A stretch of DNA of 64,000 bases, taken from Candidatus Villigracilis proximus. GTDB lineage: Bacteria > Chloroflexota > Anaerolineae > Anaerolineales > Villigracilaceae. Positions 1 to 9,410 of the stretch are shown in pieces. Below the pieces are notes generated by a model. That model was not told the origin of the DNA, did not search any database, and saw only the letters and a list, made by a program, of their open reading frames with translations. Position 1 is the stretch's first letter, and each line of letters starts with the position of its first letter. Both the position numbers and the translations under genes were made by a program. The stretch is taken from NCBI GenBank assembly GCA_016715195.1, contig JADKBB010000008.1, positions 1-64,000 of the forward strand. The letters are read 5' to 3'.

Positions 1-2
1 AC

Positions 3-1166
3 GCCGCAGAAGAAGCCGGAGTAAGTCATATTATTTATCTGGGCGGGTTGGCAGACGAAGAACAGCACATCGCGCCGCACATGCGCTCACGAATTGAAAC
101 AGGCGCAACTCTGCGGCAGGGAAGTGTGCCCGTCACTGAGTTTCGCGCGGGCGTAGTGGTTGGCTCCGGCAGCATCTCCTTTGAGATGATCCGCTTTATG
201 ACCGAGTTGTTCCCAGTTATCCCAGCGCCAGTCTGGATTAAGAGTAGGTCACAGCCGATTGCGACTCAAAACGTAATCGATTATCCTACTGGCCGCGTTG
301 AACAACCATAATGGACAGGGGTCAGGTCTTCGAGATCAGCGGCCCCGATGTTTCAGCTTACAAAGATCTCATGCTGCATTACGCACGCATTCGCGGGCAT
401 AAGCGGCGGATTTCTTGCTTTTGCCGTATGTCCCTGTTTGGTTCATGGCTTTCGGCATTGGCCTCACCACACCAGTGCCGCGTCCGATCGCATATGCACT
501 CGTGGGTGGATTATCGAGTGACAGCATGGTCATCCACGACACTGCACGCAAGATCTATCCCGAAGTAAATCTCGTCGATTTTGAATCAGCTACAAAGGGA
601 AGCCCACAACTCGTTTACATCCCCATAAGATCCAGACGCGTTTGGGAGTCGGAGATCGGACTCCGACTTCGACTTCGGAAGTCTGCCCGCAGACAACACA
701 ACCAATCGCGTCGTCAAAAAGACTTCCGAAGTCTTTTTAAAGCATGAAGGCTTTTTTATCGATCACCGCGAGACACAAATAAAAGCCGACATCAAAAAAG
801 TTTTCGATGCCAAATTTAAAACGCGGGCAACAAAACAAACTGGCCTTACGCAAACTGGTTATGGAAACTGTGCGGCTTTTTTGGCATTGGAAGATTTGGT
901 CCCAATGCCACGGCTATGATTGTTATCAGGTGGATGTGATCGACCCTGAGAAATCACTTCTTTTGCATTCACAGCTCAAAGCCCCCGGCGAAGGGCTGGA
1001 TGGAATGGCGCGTCGAAGCGCGCGAGGCACGCGATTAATGCAAACGGTTTACTTCACCCCGCACGGCTTTGGCGGATTCATGTATTGGTTTTTGTTCATG
1101 CCTATTCATCGTGTTGTTTTTTGCGGATTAATAAAAAAAATCGCGGCGCACTCAGTGGTAAAATAA
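3..1166 (+). pseudogene. NAD-dependent epimerase-like (SDR/DUF2867 type) gene, 5'-truncated and frameshifted
   Basis: The left end is cut by the window. Reading across three frames gives one continuous protein resembling the intact SDR at 29156-30619: an IIYLGGL strand, the VPVTEFRAG segment with a GSG motif, a GPDVSAYKDLM segment, a DTARKIYP segment, a HEGFFIDHRE segment and a C-terminal FGGFMYWF segment all have counterparts in the same order. Frame changes occur near 305, 420, 600-740 and 830-1000. A hairpin repeat (671-733) lies inside the coding stretch. The protein is a paralogue of, not a copy of, the 29 kb gene. The role of the family is not established here; it has a Rossmann NAD(P)-binding fold and a C-terminal DUF2867-like region. 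The breaks may be sequence errors rather than decay, because similarity is kept on both sides of each one. Confidence 0.7.
671..733. repeat. REP-like inverted repeat, TTCGGAAGTCT family
   Basis: The arms 671-684 and 720-733 are exact reverse complements built on GACTTCGGAAGTCT. The right arm is in frame with the surrounding SDR reading frame (TSEVFLKHEGFF). The same core recurs at 61325-61384 and 47836-47867. Confidence 0.7.
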
Positions 1167-1169
1167 AAA

Positions 1170-1340
1170 ATAGTAACAACGGTCAGCAAGCGGCGAAGCC
1201 GGTGGAATTCCGGCACTGTCGCGCAACTGTGAAGTTAGTTCAGTAGTTGGGTAGTTATATTGTTTGGTAGTTGGATCGTTCAACTGAAGCCGAGGAGTAA
1301 CTAAAACTACCAAATATCATAAGTCGGTCGCCCGCTCTGG
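1170..1340 (+). promoter_or_regulatory. Cobalamin (B12) riboswitch
   Basis: The conserved core GAAGCCGGTGGAATTCCGGC followed by ACTGTCGCGCAACTGTGA (1195-1232) matches the adenosylcobalamin riboswitch core (CCGGUG, then CCGG, then GCAACUGU). A B12-box-like segment, AAGTCGGTCGCCCGC, lies at 1321-1335 but deviates from consensus, probably through missing bases like those in the genes beside it. It stands directly upstream of btuF and btuC, as expected for B12 uptake genes repressed by cobalamin. The outer boundaries are approximate. Confidence 0.8.
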
Positions 1341-1449
1341 TCGGTTCGCCACACTCTCGCAAAAGGAGGTGGATGACGGCTTGCACGGATTGCCTCTCCC
1401 CCTCCCCAGTCATCGGCTGGGGATTTTGATTCTTGTTTGGCTGCTTGTA

Positions 1450-1514
1450 AAACCCTAAAGGTCTTTTTGTACATCCATCAGGGTTTATGAAAGCAGAGGA
1501 GACCTTTAGGGTTT
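1450..1514. repeat. Inverted repeat, possible riboswitch expression platform
   Basis: The 15-base arms AAACCCTAAAGGTCT (1450-1464) and AGACCTTTAGGGTTT (1500-1514) are perfectly complementary with a 35-base spacer. It lies between the B12 riboswitch and btuF. There is no clear T-tract directly after it, so it may be a mobile hairpin repeat rather than a terminator. Confidence 0.55.
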
Positions 1515-1558
1515 CCTTGTTTAGTAAATAATTTTTTATACAAAACTGGAGATGTAAA

Positions 1559-2474
1559 ATGTTTCGCAAACTTACTTTTGACTTTATTACTGGCACTCTT
1601 CATTGCCGGATGTGCCCCCCGCCACCAGAAGCTCCTGTTTCAGCAACGATCACACTCACAGATGGGCTGGGCGGGCCTGTGATTATGAATGGCGCGGCGC
1701 GGAGCTCCATCATCTCATTGGCTCCATCAATACAGAAATCCTCTTTGCGGTTGGTGCAGGCGCCCAGGTTATCGGCCGTGATGCCTATAGCGACTATCCG
1801 GCTGAGGCTCTGGATGTTGCTGATATTGGCGATACCTATGCAGGCTTAAACACCGAGTTGATCGTTTCCTTAAAGCCTGATCTAATTCTCGCCGCGGAGA
1901 TCAACACAGCCGAACAGGTGAAGGCGCTCGAAGATTTGGGGCTGACGGTTTACTATTTGAAGGGCAAACACATTGGAAGAAATGTATACCAACCTTGAGA
2001 TCGTCGCCCAGTTGACCGGACAGGACCCAACCAAGTTGACCAGATTCATAAAGCCCGCGTCGCCGCAGTGGATGAAAAGATATTGCCGCTTAGTTCTCGC
2101 ATTAGTGTCTTCTATGAATTGGATGGCACCGATCGACCGACCATACACGGCAGGCAGCGGTACATTTATCAATTTATTAATGAATAAGGCGTGCCGGCGG
2201 CTATAACATTGCATCAGACATTGAGCTATCCCCAATTAAGGTTTGGAGCAGGTGGTTGCCGCTGACCCGATGTTTATTGTTCCTTGGTGATTCTGCTTTT
2301 GGTGTCACAGCGGAAGCGGTTGCTGCCGCCCCGGCTGGGAAAATCTGAGCGCCGTAAAGACTGGACCAGGTTTTGCCCTTCGACGATAATTTACTCAGCC
2401 GCCCCGGTCCGCGTTTGGTGGATGGTTTGGAAGCGCTGGCGAAGTTGTTGAGACCCGGTCTTTTGAGTAAATAA
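1559..2474 (+). pseudogene. btuF: Cobalamin/iron-type ABC substrate-binding lipoprotein (BtuF-like), heavily frameshifted
   Basis: Joining segments across frames recovers a BtuF/FepB-like periplasmic binding protein: N-terminal MFRKLTF, a Cys near a possible lipobox, SINTEILFAVGAGAQVIGRD, the DVADIGDTYAGLNTE stretch, LKPDLILAAE, EMYTNLEIVAQLTG, PYTAGSGTFINLLMNKA, and a C-terminal RPGPRLVDGLEALAKLLRPG ending at TAA 2472-2474. There is roughly one frame change per 100-150 bases (near 1605, 1730, 1965, 2020, 2150, 2200, 2265, 2330 and 2390). It is the first gene behind the B12 riboswitch and precedes its permease, so corrinoid capture outside the membrane is the likely role. Whether the gene is dead or only badly sequenced cannot be decided from one read of the sequence; preserved similarity in every segment favours error. 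Confidence 0.75.
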
Positions 2475-2477
2475 GTT

Positions 2478-2525
2478 ACAAGTCCACAAGTAAACACGGA
2501 TACATCTGTGTCCTTGTGGACTTGT
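2478..2525. repeat. Hairpin between btuF and btuC
   Basis: The 13-base arms ACAAGTCCACAAG (2478-2490) and CTTGTGGACTTGT (2513-2525) are perfectly complementary. No poly-T follows closely, so it may shape relative expression of the two genes or simply be a resident repeat. Confidence 0.55.
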
Positions 2526-2535
2526 TTACCATTCC

Positions 2536-3531
2536 ATGCGCCGCCCTTATCTTTCCTCTTTCCTCTTTCTTCTCAACACCCTGCTTCTCAGCCTGGCGGT
2601 TGGTTCCATTTTTATTCCGCCGGCTGGTGTGGCGCGCATTAACTGGATCAACCACCAGCGAAACTTTTCGCACGATCCTCTGGGATATTCGCCTGCCGCG
2701 CACAGTCTTGATCGCATTGGTAGGTGCGGCATTATCAGGCAGCGGCGCGGCGTATCAGGGATTGTTCCGCAATCCGCTGGCTGACCCGTATTTGATCGGT
2801 GTGGCTTCGGGTGCAGGATTGGGCGCGGTGCTGGCGATGTCTATCCAATGGCCGTATACGGCGCTTGGGCTTTTGGCTGTGCCGCTGGCCGCGTTCATCG
2901 CCAGTTTGTTGACGGTCTATCTGGTTTATTTGTTTGCGAATGTAGGCGGCACTGTACCAACTACCAGTTTGAATTTCGGCGGGCGTTGGCCTTTTCATCC
3001 TTCGCAACCTCGTTGACATCTTTCCTCATGCTGCGTTCCACAGGTGAATTGCGCCGCGCCATTGGCTGGCTGTTGGGCGGAGTAAGTCTGCTCGGCTGGA
3101 ATGTGACTCTGGCGCTTGTTCCTTATTTATTGATCGGCCTAACGACGCTGGTCTTAAACGGATATGCATTAAATCTTTTGCAGTTTGGCGATGATCAGGC
3201 GCTGCAAATGGGATTAAATGTGCGCCGTGCAAAATTCATCATTATCGTTGCAGCGTCACTGGTAACAGCGGCAGCGGTTTCGTTTGCGGGCATCATCGGC
3301 TTTGTTGGTTTGATCGTTCCGCATGTTGTCCGCATCTGGTGGGGCGTGGACTATCGCCGCATTATTCCGCTGAGCATTATCGGCGGTGCGGGCGCATTAT
3401 TACTGGCGGATATTCTGGCACGTGTGATCATTGCGCCGCAGGAATTGCCGCTGGGAATTGTCACTGCTTTGGCGGGTGCTCCATTTTTTCTTTGGGTATT
3501 ACGAAAAGCGAAAAATCAAGGAATTTGGTGA
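2536..3531 (+). pseudogene. btuC: FecCD/BtuC-family ABC permease, frameshifted
   Basis: A start at 2536 gives a hydrophobic N-terminus (SSFLFLLNTLLLSL); after a shift near 2635 the frame continues with IRLPRTVLIALVGAALSGSG and QGLFRNPLADPYLIGVASGAG, the hallmark of FecCD permeases. A second shift near 2975-3010 leads to SFLMLRSTGELRRAIGWLLGG and the C-terminal GIIGFVGLIVPHVVR motif, also typical of the family, ending at 3531. Summed, the product is about 330 residues with some ten membrane segments, a normal length. It should form the membrane channel for the B12 importer with the binding protein upstream and the ATPase at 5161. The two breaks do not remove family motifs, so sequencing error is a real alternative to inactivation. 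Confidence 0.8.
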
Positions 3532-3539
3532 GATCATTT

Positions 3540-3640
3540 TGAATAAGAATCCCCAAAAAGAATTACTGATCGTCAACACCGGCGACGGCGCAGTCACAAC
3601 ACTGGTTAAAACATTAATCCTGGTATTTTTTACTTCATCA
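3540..3640 (+). pseudogene. Possible N-terminal scrap of cob(I)alamin adenosyltransferase (CobO-like)
   Basis: Directly after the permease the frame from 3540 reads KNPQKELLIVNTGDG, resembling the start of CobO/BtuR proteins, where VNTGDGKGKTTAA is the P-loop. The rest of the P-loop and the remainder of the enzyme are absent; the frame runs into a low-complexity ATTCATCCTTCATCC stretch in front of the next gene. The position inside a B12 salvage cluster supports the reading, but the match is short and could be chance. Confidence 0.3.
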
Positions 3641-3669
3641 TTCATAATTCATCCTTCATCCTTTCCCTT

Positions 3670-4278
3670 ATGAAACTTCTCCTCACCCGCCACGGACAAA
3701 CTGACTGGAACATCGCAGGACGCTATCAAGGACAAAGTGATGTCCCTTTGAATCAAACTGGCCAAACACAAGCCGCACAAATTGCAAAACGGCTTTCAAC
3801 AGAAACAATCCACGCCATTTACACCAGCGACCTTTCACGCGCCGCGAACACAGCGCAAGCCATCGTAGATTTTCATCAACTTGAAATCAAAAAAGATTCC
3901 CGCTTGCGCGAACTTTCATTTGGCGATTGGGAAGGCATGACCTATAAGGAAATGTCTGCTCATTCACCTGACCTGTTCTCAAAATGGATGACGGACTCAA
4001 TGAATATTTCCACACCAAACGGCGAGACACTCACTCAACTGGCAGCACGGGTTAAGTCTGCTTTTGATCAGATCAAGGATGATCACAAAGACCAGACCGT
4101 GTTGGTCGTTTCACACAGCGGCGCACTTCAATCTTTGCTGGCCGTCACCCTCGGTGTGGATTTGAACCGCTACTGGCAATTCCGCGTTTCACAGGCTTCG
4201 CTCTCTGAATTGATCGTGCAGGAAGATGCCGTCACATTAAATCTCTTAAATGATGTATCGCATTTCCAGGCAACCTAG
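3670..4278 (+). CDS. Histidine phosphatase family protein, likely alpha-ribazole phosphatase (CobC-like)
   Basis: This 202-residue protein starts with LLLTRHGQTDWN, the RHG phosphohistidine motif of the phosphoglycerate mutase branch, and has the second catalytic His in VVSHSGALQSLL (about residues 155-166). CobC removes the 5' phosphate from alpha-ribazole phosphate during nucleotide-loop assembly of cobalamin; that assignment rests on the flanking B12 uptake genes and cobU, since the fold alone would also fit a general phosphatase. Unlike its neighbours it is intact. The next gene begins just after its stop (4280). The upstream leader consists of a quasi-repetitive CATTC/CATCC stretch rather than a clear ribosome site. 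Confidence 0.75.
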   Translation: MKLLLTRHGQTDWNIAGRYQGQSDVPLNQTGQTQAAQIAKRLSTETIHAIYTSDLSRAANTAQAIVDFHQLEIKKDSRLRELSFGDWEGMTYKEMSAHSPDLFSKWMTDSMNISTPNGETLTQLAARVKSAFDQIKDDHKDQTVLVVSHSGALQSLLAVTLGVDLNRYWQFRVSQASLSELIVQEDAVTLNLLNDVSHFQAT

Positions 4279-4279
4279 C

Positions 4280-4604
4280 ATGAGCAAACTTACCCTCATC
4301 CTCGGCGGGACGCGAATGGACGAGGGGTGCGTGGCCTTTATTATCGCAACCGCCACCGTCTTTCGACGACGAAATGATCGAAAATCACCGCGCCACCGTT
4401 CGCTTGAAGCAGATCTCGCCGCCGAAATGCCAACGCGGCATTATCTACGAGTCAATAACAGCCGATATCATCAGCTGGGACGCAATATTTACCGCGATTG
4501 CTCGCCCTGCCCGGCAGAAAAGGACGCCGGCCAATCAAATGCTCGCACGCGAAGCAGATAAGGTCATCTTTATGGTGGCAGGCATCCCAACGACGATCAA
4601 ATAA
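4280..4604 (+). pseudogene. cobU: Adenosylcobinamide kinase/guanylyltransferase (CobU), shortened and frameshifted
   Basis: The first frame reads MSKLTLILGGTRMDEG, where CobU has a LILGGxRSGKS P-loop; here the GKS part is missing. It continues with VAFIIATAT. A shift near 4365 gives DDEMIENH, and a later segment ends with NQMLAREADKVIFMVAGIP, the standard CobU C-terminus. The total is about 108 codons against a usual 170-190, so besides frame changes roughly a third of the gene is lost. The enzyme would phosphorylate cobinamide and transfer GMP in B12 salvage. As written it cannot work, because the P-loop is incomplete. Internal sequence loss points either to true decay or to very poor consensus here. 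Confidence 0.7.
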
Positions 4605-4618
4605 GGAAAGGCTATCTT

Positions 4619-5155
4619 ATGGAATTTATTATTCACAAAACAGATTTACAGAACGCGCCAAAAGCGAATCTGTTTTCACGCAAGTTCATTGTCAGCTCAA
4701 GAGTTATCCTTGAGATCGAAAAAGAGAAACTTATATATTCGGTTGCAGATGTTGAACCCTACGAAAGGGATATTCCCGCCCAAGATACAGATTACGGCTT
4801 TGGCGAAAGCCCTGCGCCAGTTGTCTTTTTCGCTGAAACAGGCTCGCCCGCGAAACTTGCGGGGCGCATTCGCATGGTTGCATGGTGGAATCAATTTGCT
4901 TATGTAGATGACATCGTTGTGAATCCGGAATATCGCGGCACAGGCATCGGGCGCGCATTGCTCGAGCACGGAATCCAATGGGCACGCGAAAATAATTTCC
5001 CGGGCGTTATGCTCGAAACACAGGATGATAATGTCCCTGCTTGTACCTTGTATCAAAAATACGGCTTTGTTTTAAGCGGTTTTGACAGCAGTGTCTACAA
5101 AGCCATTAACCCAAACACAAAAGAAACCGCGTTATTTTGGTATCTAATCTTCTAA
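4619..5155 (+). CDS. GNAT acetyltransferase, streptothricin acetyltransferase (Sat)-like
   Basis: This 178-residue protein has a GNAT acetyl-CoA loop in YRGTGIGRALLEHGIQWA (about residues 102-119) and a C-terminal half with MLETQDDNVPAC, LYQKYGF and ALFWYLIF. The last segments resemble streptothricin acetyltransferases of the Sat4/SatA type, which acetylate the beta-lysine of streptothricin. Substrate cannot be fixed from sequence, and many Sat-like GNATs are untested. An AAGGAAAG ribosome site precedes the ATG. It sits inside the B12 cluster, between cobU and btuD, without an obvious functional link. Confidence 0.75.
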   Translation: MEFIIHKTDLQNAPKANLFSRKFIVSSRVILEIEKEKLIYSVADVEPYERDIPAQDTDYGFGESPAPVVFFAETGSPAKLAGRIRMVAWWNQFAYVDDIVVNPEYRGTGIGRALLEHGIQWARENNFPGVMLETQDDNVPACTLYQKYGFVLSGFDSSVYKAINPNTKETALFWYLIF

Positions 5156-5160
5156 CAGCC

Positions 5161-5934
5161 ATGCTTAAAATTCAAAACCTCTCCGCCTCTTATCATAATC
5201 ACCAAGTACTCCACGATGTTTCCTTCGACGTAAAAAACGGCGAAGTGCTCGCGTTGATCGGCCCCAACGGTGCGGGCAAATCCACCATCATCCGCGCTGC
5301 GAGCGGCGTGATTCCTTCCACAGGAAACATCCGCACCAACGGCGATGACTTTCAAACTCTCACTCCGCTCCAGCGCGCGCGCTATCTCGCCGTTGTCCCG
5401 CAGGCAATTGCATTACCGCCCGCCTTCACTGTCTGGGAGACTGTCTTAATGGGACGCACGCCCTACCTCGGATTTTTAGGCCACGCATCTTCCCTCGACG
5501 AAGAACTGGCCCGGCGATCCTTGGACAGAGTCAACGCTTTGGCATTCGCCGAACGCCGCGTCGGAGAATTATCAGGCGGCGAAGCACAGCGTATTTTATT
5601 GGCGCGCGCCTTGTGCCAATCCACGCCGATTCTTTTGCTCGACGAACCCACCGCTCATTTAGACTTGCAATATCAAGTCAGCTTATTGGAATTGATTCGA
5701 GAACTCGCTCACACAGAAGATCTTGCTGTGCTGGTCGCATTGCACGATCTCAACCTCGCCGCCCACTTTGCAGACCGCGTAGCCCTGCTCGTCGGCGGTC
5801 ACCTCAAAGCCATCGGCACCCCGCGCGAAGTATTGACCTCTGAATTAATATCCCAAGCCTACTGTCTGCCCGTGCAGGTCGTCGAACATCCATTCATGGG
5901 AGGTCCGCTGGTACTGCCGGAGGCTGCGAAGTAA
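5161..5934 (+). CDS. btuD: ABC transporter ATPase of the cobalamin/iron-siderophore type (BtuD-like)
   Basis: This 257-residue ATPase carries Walker A GPNGAGKST (about 38-46), a Q-loop at VVPQA, the signature LSGGEAQR, Walker B ILLLDEPTAHLD and the switch His in VALHDLNLAAH. The spacing and the DLNLAAHFADR segment are typical of BtuD/FecE ATPases. ATG 5161 was chosen over an upstream in-frame start because it opens directly on the conserved LKIQNLSASY. It should drive import of corrinoids through the permease at 2536. It is intact, while the binding protein and permease are frameshifted. Confidence 0.88.
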   Translation: MLKIQNLSASYHNHQVLHDVSFDVKNGEVLALIGPNGAGKSTIIRAASGVIPSTGNIRTNGDDFQTLTPLQRARYLAVVPQAIALPPAFTVWETVLMGRTPYLGFLGHASSLDEELARRSLDRVNALAFAERRVGELSGGEAQRILLARALCQSTPILLLDEPTAHLDLQYQVSLLELIRELAHTEDLAVLVALHDLNLAAHFADRVALLVGGHLKAIGTPREVLTSELISQAYCLPVQVVEHPFMGGPLVLPEAAK

Positions 5935-5952
5935 TTGGCCCTGTAATTTTTC

Positions 5953-5981
5953 TTGACGCATTCTTCTCTCACGCATATAAT
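5953..5981 (+). promoter_or_regulatory. Sigma70-type promoter of valS
   Basis: TTGACG (5953-5958) and TATAAT (5976-5981) are separated by exactly 17 bases, a near-consensus promoter. Transcription should start near 5988, just before the T-box. Confidence 0.85.
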
Positions 5982-5987
5982 CCCAAT

Positions 5988-6240
5988 CATTCAGAAGTAG
6001 TAAGTGAAAAATACCTGATAGAGAAGGATGTGCTCGGTGGAAGCATCCGCAGGAAATCATCGCTGAAGTCGTCTGATCACTCTGCCGAAGAAATCTTCGT
6101 GAAACTAGAACGGCACGGGAATGCCCGTTACAGCATGGACTGATGAATGTCAGTCGCAAAGTGCGCTAAGCAATTAGCGAACTGAGGTGGTACCGCGGAG
6201 CAATACTTCGTCCTCAATTTGGATGAAGTATTTTTGTTTA
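5988..6240 (+). promoter_or_regulatory. T-box leader of valS
   Basis: The T-box core GAGGTGGTACCGCGG lies at 6184-6198 and is followed by a terminator, AATACTTCGTCC (6202-6213) pairing with GGATGAAGTATT (6221-6232), then a T-rich run. The upstream part contains the AGAGAAGGATG start of stem I. A GUC triplet at 6068-6070 after GAA is a candidate valine specifier, consistent with the valS gene downstream. Uncharged tRNA-Val would stabilise the antiterminator and let transcription proceed. Confidence 0.88.
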
Positions 6241-6323
6241 AGATAATCTATAAAAACTGGTGGAGAGGCGTAAACATGTTCTTCCCGACGAATTTCAATG
6301 TTTACCTGTTACAAGGAGCAAGA

Positions 6324-9019
6324 ATGGCAAAACAAGAATTACCCAAAGCATACGACTTCAAATCCACTGAACAGCGCATTTACGCCATGTGGGAAACAGG
6401 CGGATTCTTCAAGCCGCATAATGATCCCAACAAACCCGGTTTCGACCCGAATGTCAAACCGTTCGTTCTGACGATTCCGCCGCCCAATGTGACCGGCGAA
6501 CTGCACATCGGTCACGCCATGTTCGTCAGCGTGGAAGATCTCATGGTGCGCTATCACCGCATGAAGGGCTTTTCAACTTTATGGGTTCCCGGCACCGATC
6601 ACGCCGGCATCGCCACACAGCTCATGGTGGAGCGTGATTTGCTTAAAAATGACGAAGTGACCCGCGAAGAACTGGGCCGCGAAAAATTCGTGGAACGCAC
6701 CTGGGAATGGAAACGCAAATACGGCGGCATGATCACCAATCAGATTCGACGCATGGGCGCATCCTGTGACTGGGACCGTGAGCGCTTCACCCTTGACGAA
6801 GGCCTGAGTCGGGCAGTTCGAGAGGCATTCGTTCGTCTGTATGAAAAAGGACTGATCTATCGCGGCCCGCGTCTCATCAACTGGTCACCGGGACTCAAGA
6901 CCGCTGTTTCAGATTTGGAAGTGGAATATGGCGAAGAGCAGGCCACGTTATATTATTTCAAATATATGATCGCGGGTTCAGATGAATTTATTCCCGTCGC
7001 CACCATCCGTCCCGAAACGATTCTTGGGGATACCGCTGTGGCAGTCCACCCTGAGGATGAACGCTTTAAGAAATTCATCGGCATGAAAGCCATTGTCCCG
7101 GTCCTTGGCCGCGAGATTCCGGTCATCGCCGATGATTATGTCAGCATGGAATTTGGTACCGGCGCGCTTAAGATCACGCCGGGGCACGATCCAAATGACT
7201 ATGCCATCGCGCAACGCCATAATTTGCCGATCATCTCGGTTTTGGATAAGGCGGCGAAAATAAATGAGAATGGCGGCCAGTATCAAGGTCAGGATCGATT
7301 CGAGGCACGTAAAAAGATCTGGGCTGATATGAAAGCCGCGGACCTCGTCATCAAGACCGAGCCGTACACCACAACAATTCCACGCTCACAACGCGGCGGT
7401 GAAATTGTCGAGCCGATGATCTCCGAGCAATGGTTCGTCAAAATGGAATCACTCGCGAACAAAGGCCTTGATGCCGTGCACAATGGACAGATCAAGATCG
7501 TGCCTGAGCGTTTTGAAAAAGTTTATTACAACTGGCTCGACAATATTAAAGACTGGTGCATCAGCCGCCAACTCTGGTGGGGACATCGCATTCCGGTTTG
7601 GTATTGCCCCGACAATCATATGACCGTGGCGCGCGAAGACCCGACCCAATGCGCCACCTGCGGCTCGAAGGAAATTCGTCAGGATGATGACGTGTTGGAT
7701 ACGTGGTTCTCTTCGGGCTTGTGGCCGTTCTCCACATTGGGCTGGCCTGAACAAACCCCCGACCTGAAATATTTTTACCCAACTTCCTACATGGAAACGG
7801 GCTATGATATTTTGTTCTTCTGGGTTGCGCGCATGATCATGAGCGGACTTGAATTTACAGAAGCGCCGCCCTTCCATACCGTCTATCTGCATGGACTCGT
7901 GCGCGATGAGCATGGCCATAAAATGTCGAAGACCAAAGGCAATGTGCTTGATCCGCTAGTCGTGATGGACGAGTTCGGCACAGACGCATTGCGCTTCACA
8001 ATGCTGGTGGGTTCCACCCCCGGCAACGATACGAACGTCGGCGTTAAGAGAGTGGAAGCCAACCGCAACTTCGCCAATAAAATTTGGAATGCGGGCAGGT
8101 TTGTAATTTCTGCAATTGATTCTTTGGAAGAGGTCGAAGGTCAAAAGTCGAAGGTCAACTATACCCCCTTGCTGATTCCTGGATCTGGGCCAAACTGCAA
8201 ACCCTCACCCGCAATGTGGAACGTCAATTCCAAAACTTCCAATACGGGCAGGCTGGTCAGGAAATTTATGAATTTATCTGGAACGACTTTGCAGACTGGT
8301 ACGTGGAAGTTTCTAAAGGACAAATGCAGCGTGCTGAAACCAAAAAGCAGACCGTTGAAACTTTGGCGCGCGTGTTTGATACCTGTTTGCGTTTGCTCCA
8401 TCCCTTCACACCTTTCATCACTGAAGAAGTGTGGGGACATCTGCGCAGTGCGATTCTTGAATCGCCAATTGCGGAGATTGCCAAAGATTGGCCGACTGCA
8501 CTCATCGTTGCGAGCTTCCCAGAGCCGCGTGAACCCGAAGGCTGGGAAGAATCCAAGGTCGCTGATTTTGCATTAATTCAAGATATGATCCGTTCAATTC
8601 GCAACCTGCGCTCAGAAAAAGGTATTGCCCCATCAAAGAAACTCACGGCTCAATTCTCTGCCGGCGACAAAACTGATCTGCTCAAGGATCAGGCTCAAAT
8701 GATCGCTGCCTTGGCCGGTTTGGATTCCTCGCTTCTTGAAATTCATTCTTCCCTTGCAACAAAACCGGAAGATGCCGCTGTCCTCGTTGCTGGCACAGTT
8801 GAGATCTATATTCCGCTCGCTGGATTGGTGGACATTGCAAATGACAAGCCGCGCCTTGAGAAGGAATTAAAAGAAGCGCAGTCTCATATCGAACGCCTCG
8901 AAAAACTGCTCTCCAGTGATTTCGCTAACAAGGCTCCCGCCGCGCTGGTCGCTAAGGAAGCTGAAAAATTGACTACTTATAAAGACACCGCTGAGAAGAT
9001 AAAAGCACAGTTGAAGTAG
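6324..9019 (+). CDS. valS: Valine--tRNA ligase, one frameshift in a C run
   Basis: Class I synthetase of about 898 residues that charges tRNA-Val. HIGH is at residues 61-64, the editing (CP1) domain occupies roughly 190-345, and KMSKT (a variant of KMSKS) is near residue 533. The C-terminal coiled coil, rich in Lys and Glu (LEKELKEAQSHIERLEK), tops the protein as in ValRS. The reading frame breaks at 8164-8168, a run of five Cs; one more C would join it to the frame that continues with LADSWIWAKLQ through 9019. A short in-frame repeat-like stretch, AAGGTCAAAAGTCGAAGGTC, lies just before the break. ATG 6324 follows an AAGGAGC ribosome site. An essential gene is unlikely to be truly broken, so a sequence error is the simplest explanation. 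Confidence 0.93.
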
Positions 9020-9060
9020 CCCGTACACAAGTGTGATTTACCGGCTTTATACTTTACAGT

Positions 9061-9097
9061 AAAAATAGTGTTGATGATCTTCATCAACACTATTTTT
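9061..9097. terminator. Intrinsic terminator after valS
   Basis: A perfect palindrome with 17-base arms (AAAAATAGTGTTGATGA and its complement) and a three-base loop ends in a T-run, 40 bases after the valS stop and directly before the ribosome site of the next small gene. Confidence 0.75.
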
Positions 9098-9113
9098 ATT
9101 CTGGAGGAAAAAA

Positions 9114-9377
9114 ATGAAAAACCTAATTCAGTATGCGCCCTGCCCGCAGTGTGGGCAAAGTGCAGCAAAAAAAGTCAGCTATACCTGGTGGGGCGGCGCG
9201 GTTGGTCCGTCCATGTTTACGCATGTGAAATGCCAGAGCTGCGGTACGCAATATAACGGCAAGACCGGCCAATCAAATCAGCAAAATATTCTTATTTATT
9301 TTCTGGTCTCAATGGTGATCTCTTTTTGTTTATGCGGCGGGCTGGTCGCGCTGAATATTATCCTAAACAATAATTAA
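9114..9377 (+). CDS. Small membrane protein with N-terminal zinc ribbon
   Basis: The 87-residue product has two CxxC pairs, CPQC (about 10-13) and CQSC (about 41-44), spaced as in a zinc ribbon, followed by one hydrophobic segment (about 61-84) and a short polar end. A strong CTGGAGG site precedes the ATG. Such proteins are common and without defined function; zinc binding is inferred from the four cysteines. It is a separate unit between the valS terminator and the FMN riboswitch. Confidence 0.75.
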   Translation: MKNLIQYAPCPQCGQSAAKKVSYTWWGGAVGPSMFTHVKCQSCGTQYNGKTGQSNQQNILIYFLVSMVISFCLCGGLVALNIILNNN

Positions 9378-9410
9378 CTTTATTGCGCTATAATCAAACT
9401 ACAACTTAAT

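Noticed and set aside
8216..9019. Second independent gene after valS
   Set aside because: It is the C-terminal anticodon-binding and coiled-coil part of ValRS in a frame shifted by one missing C.
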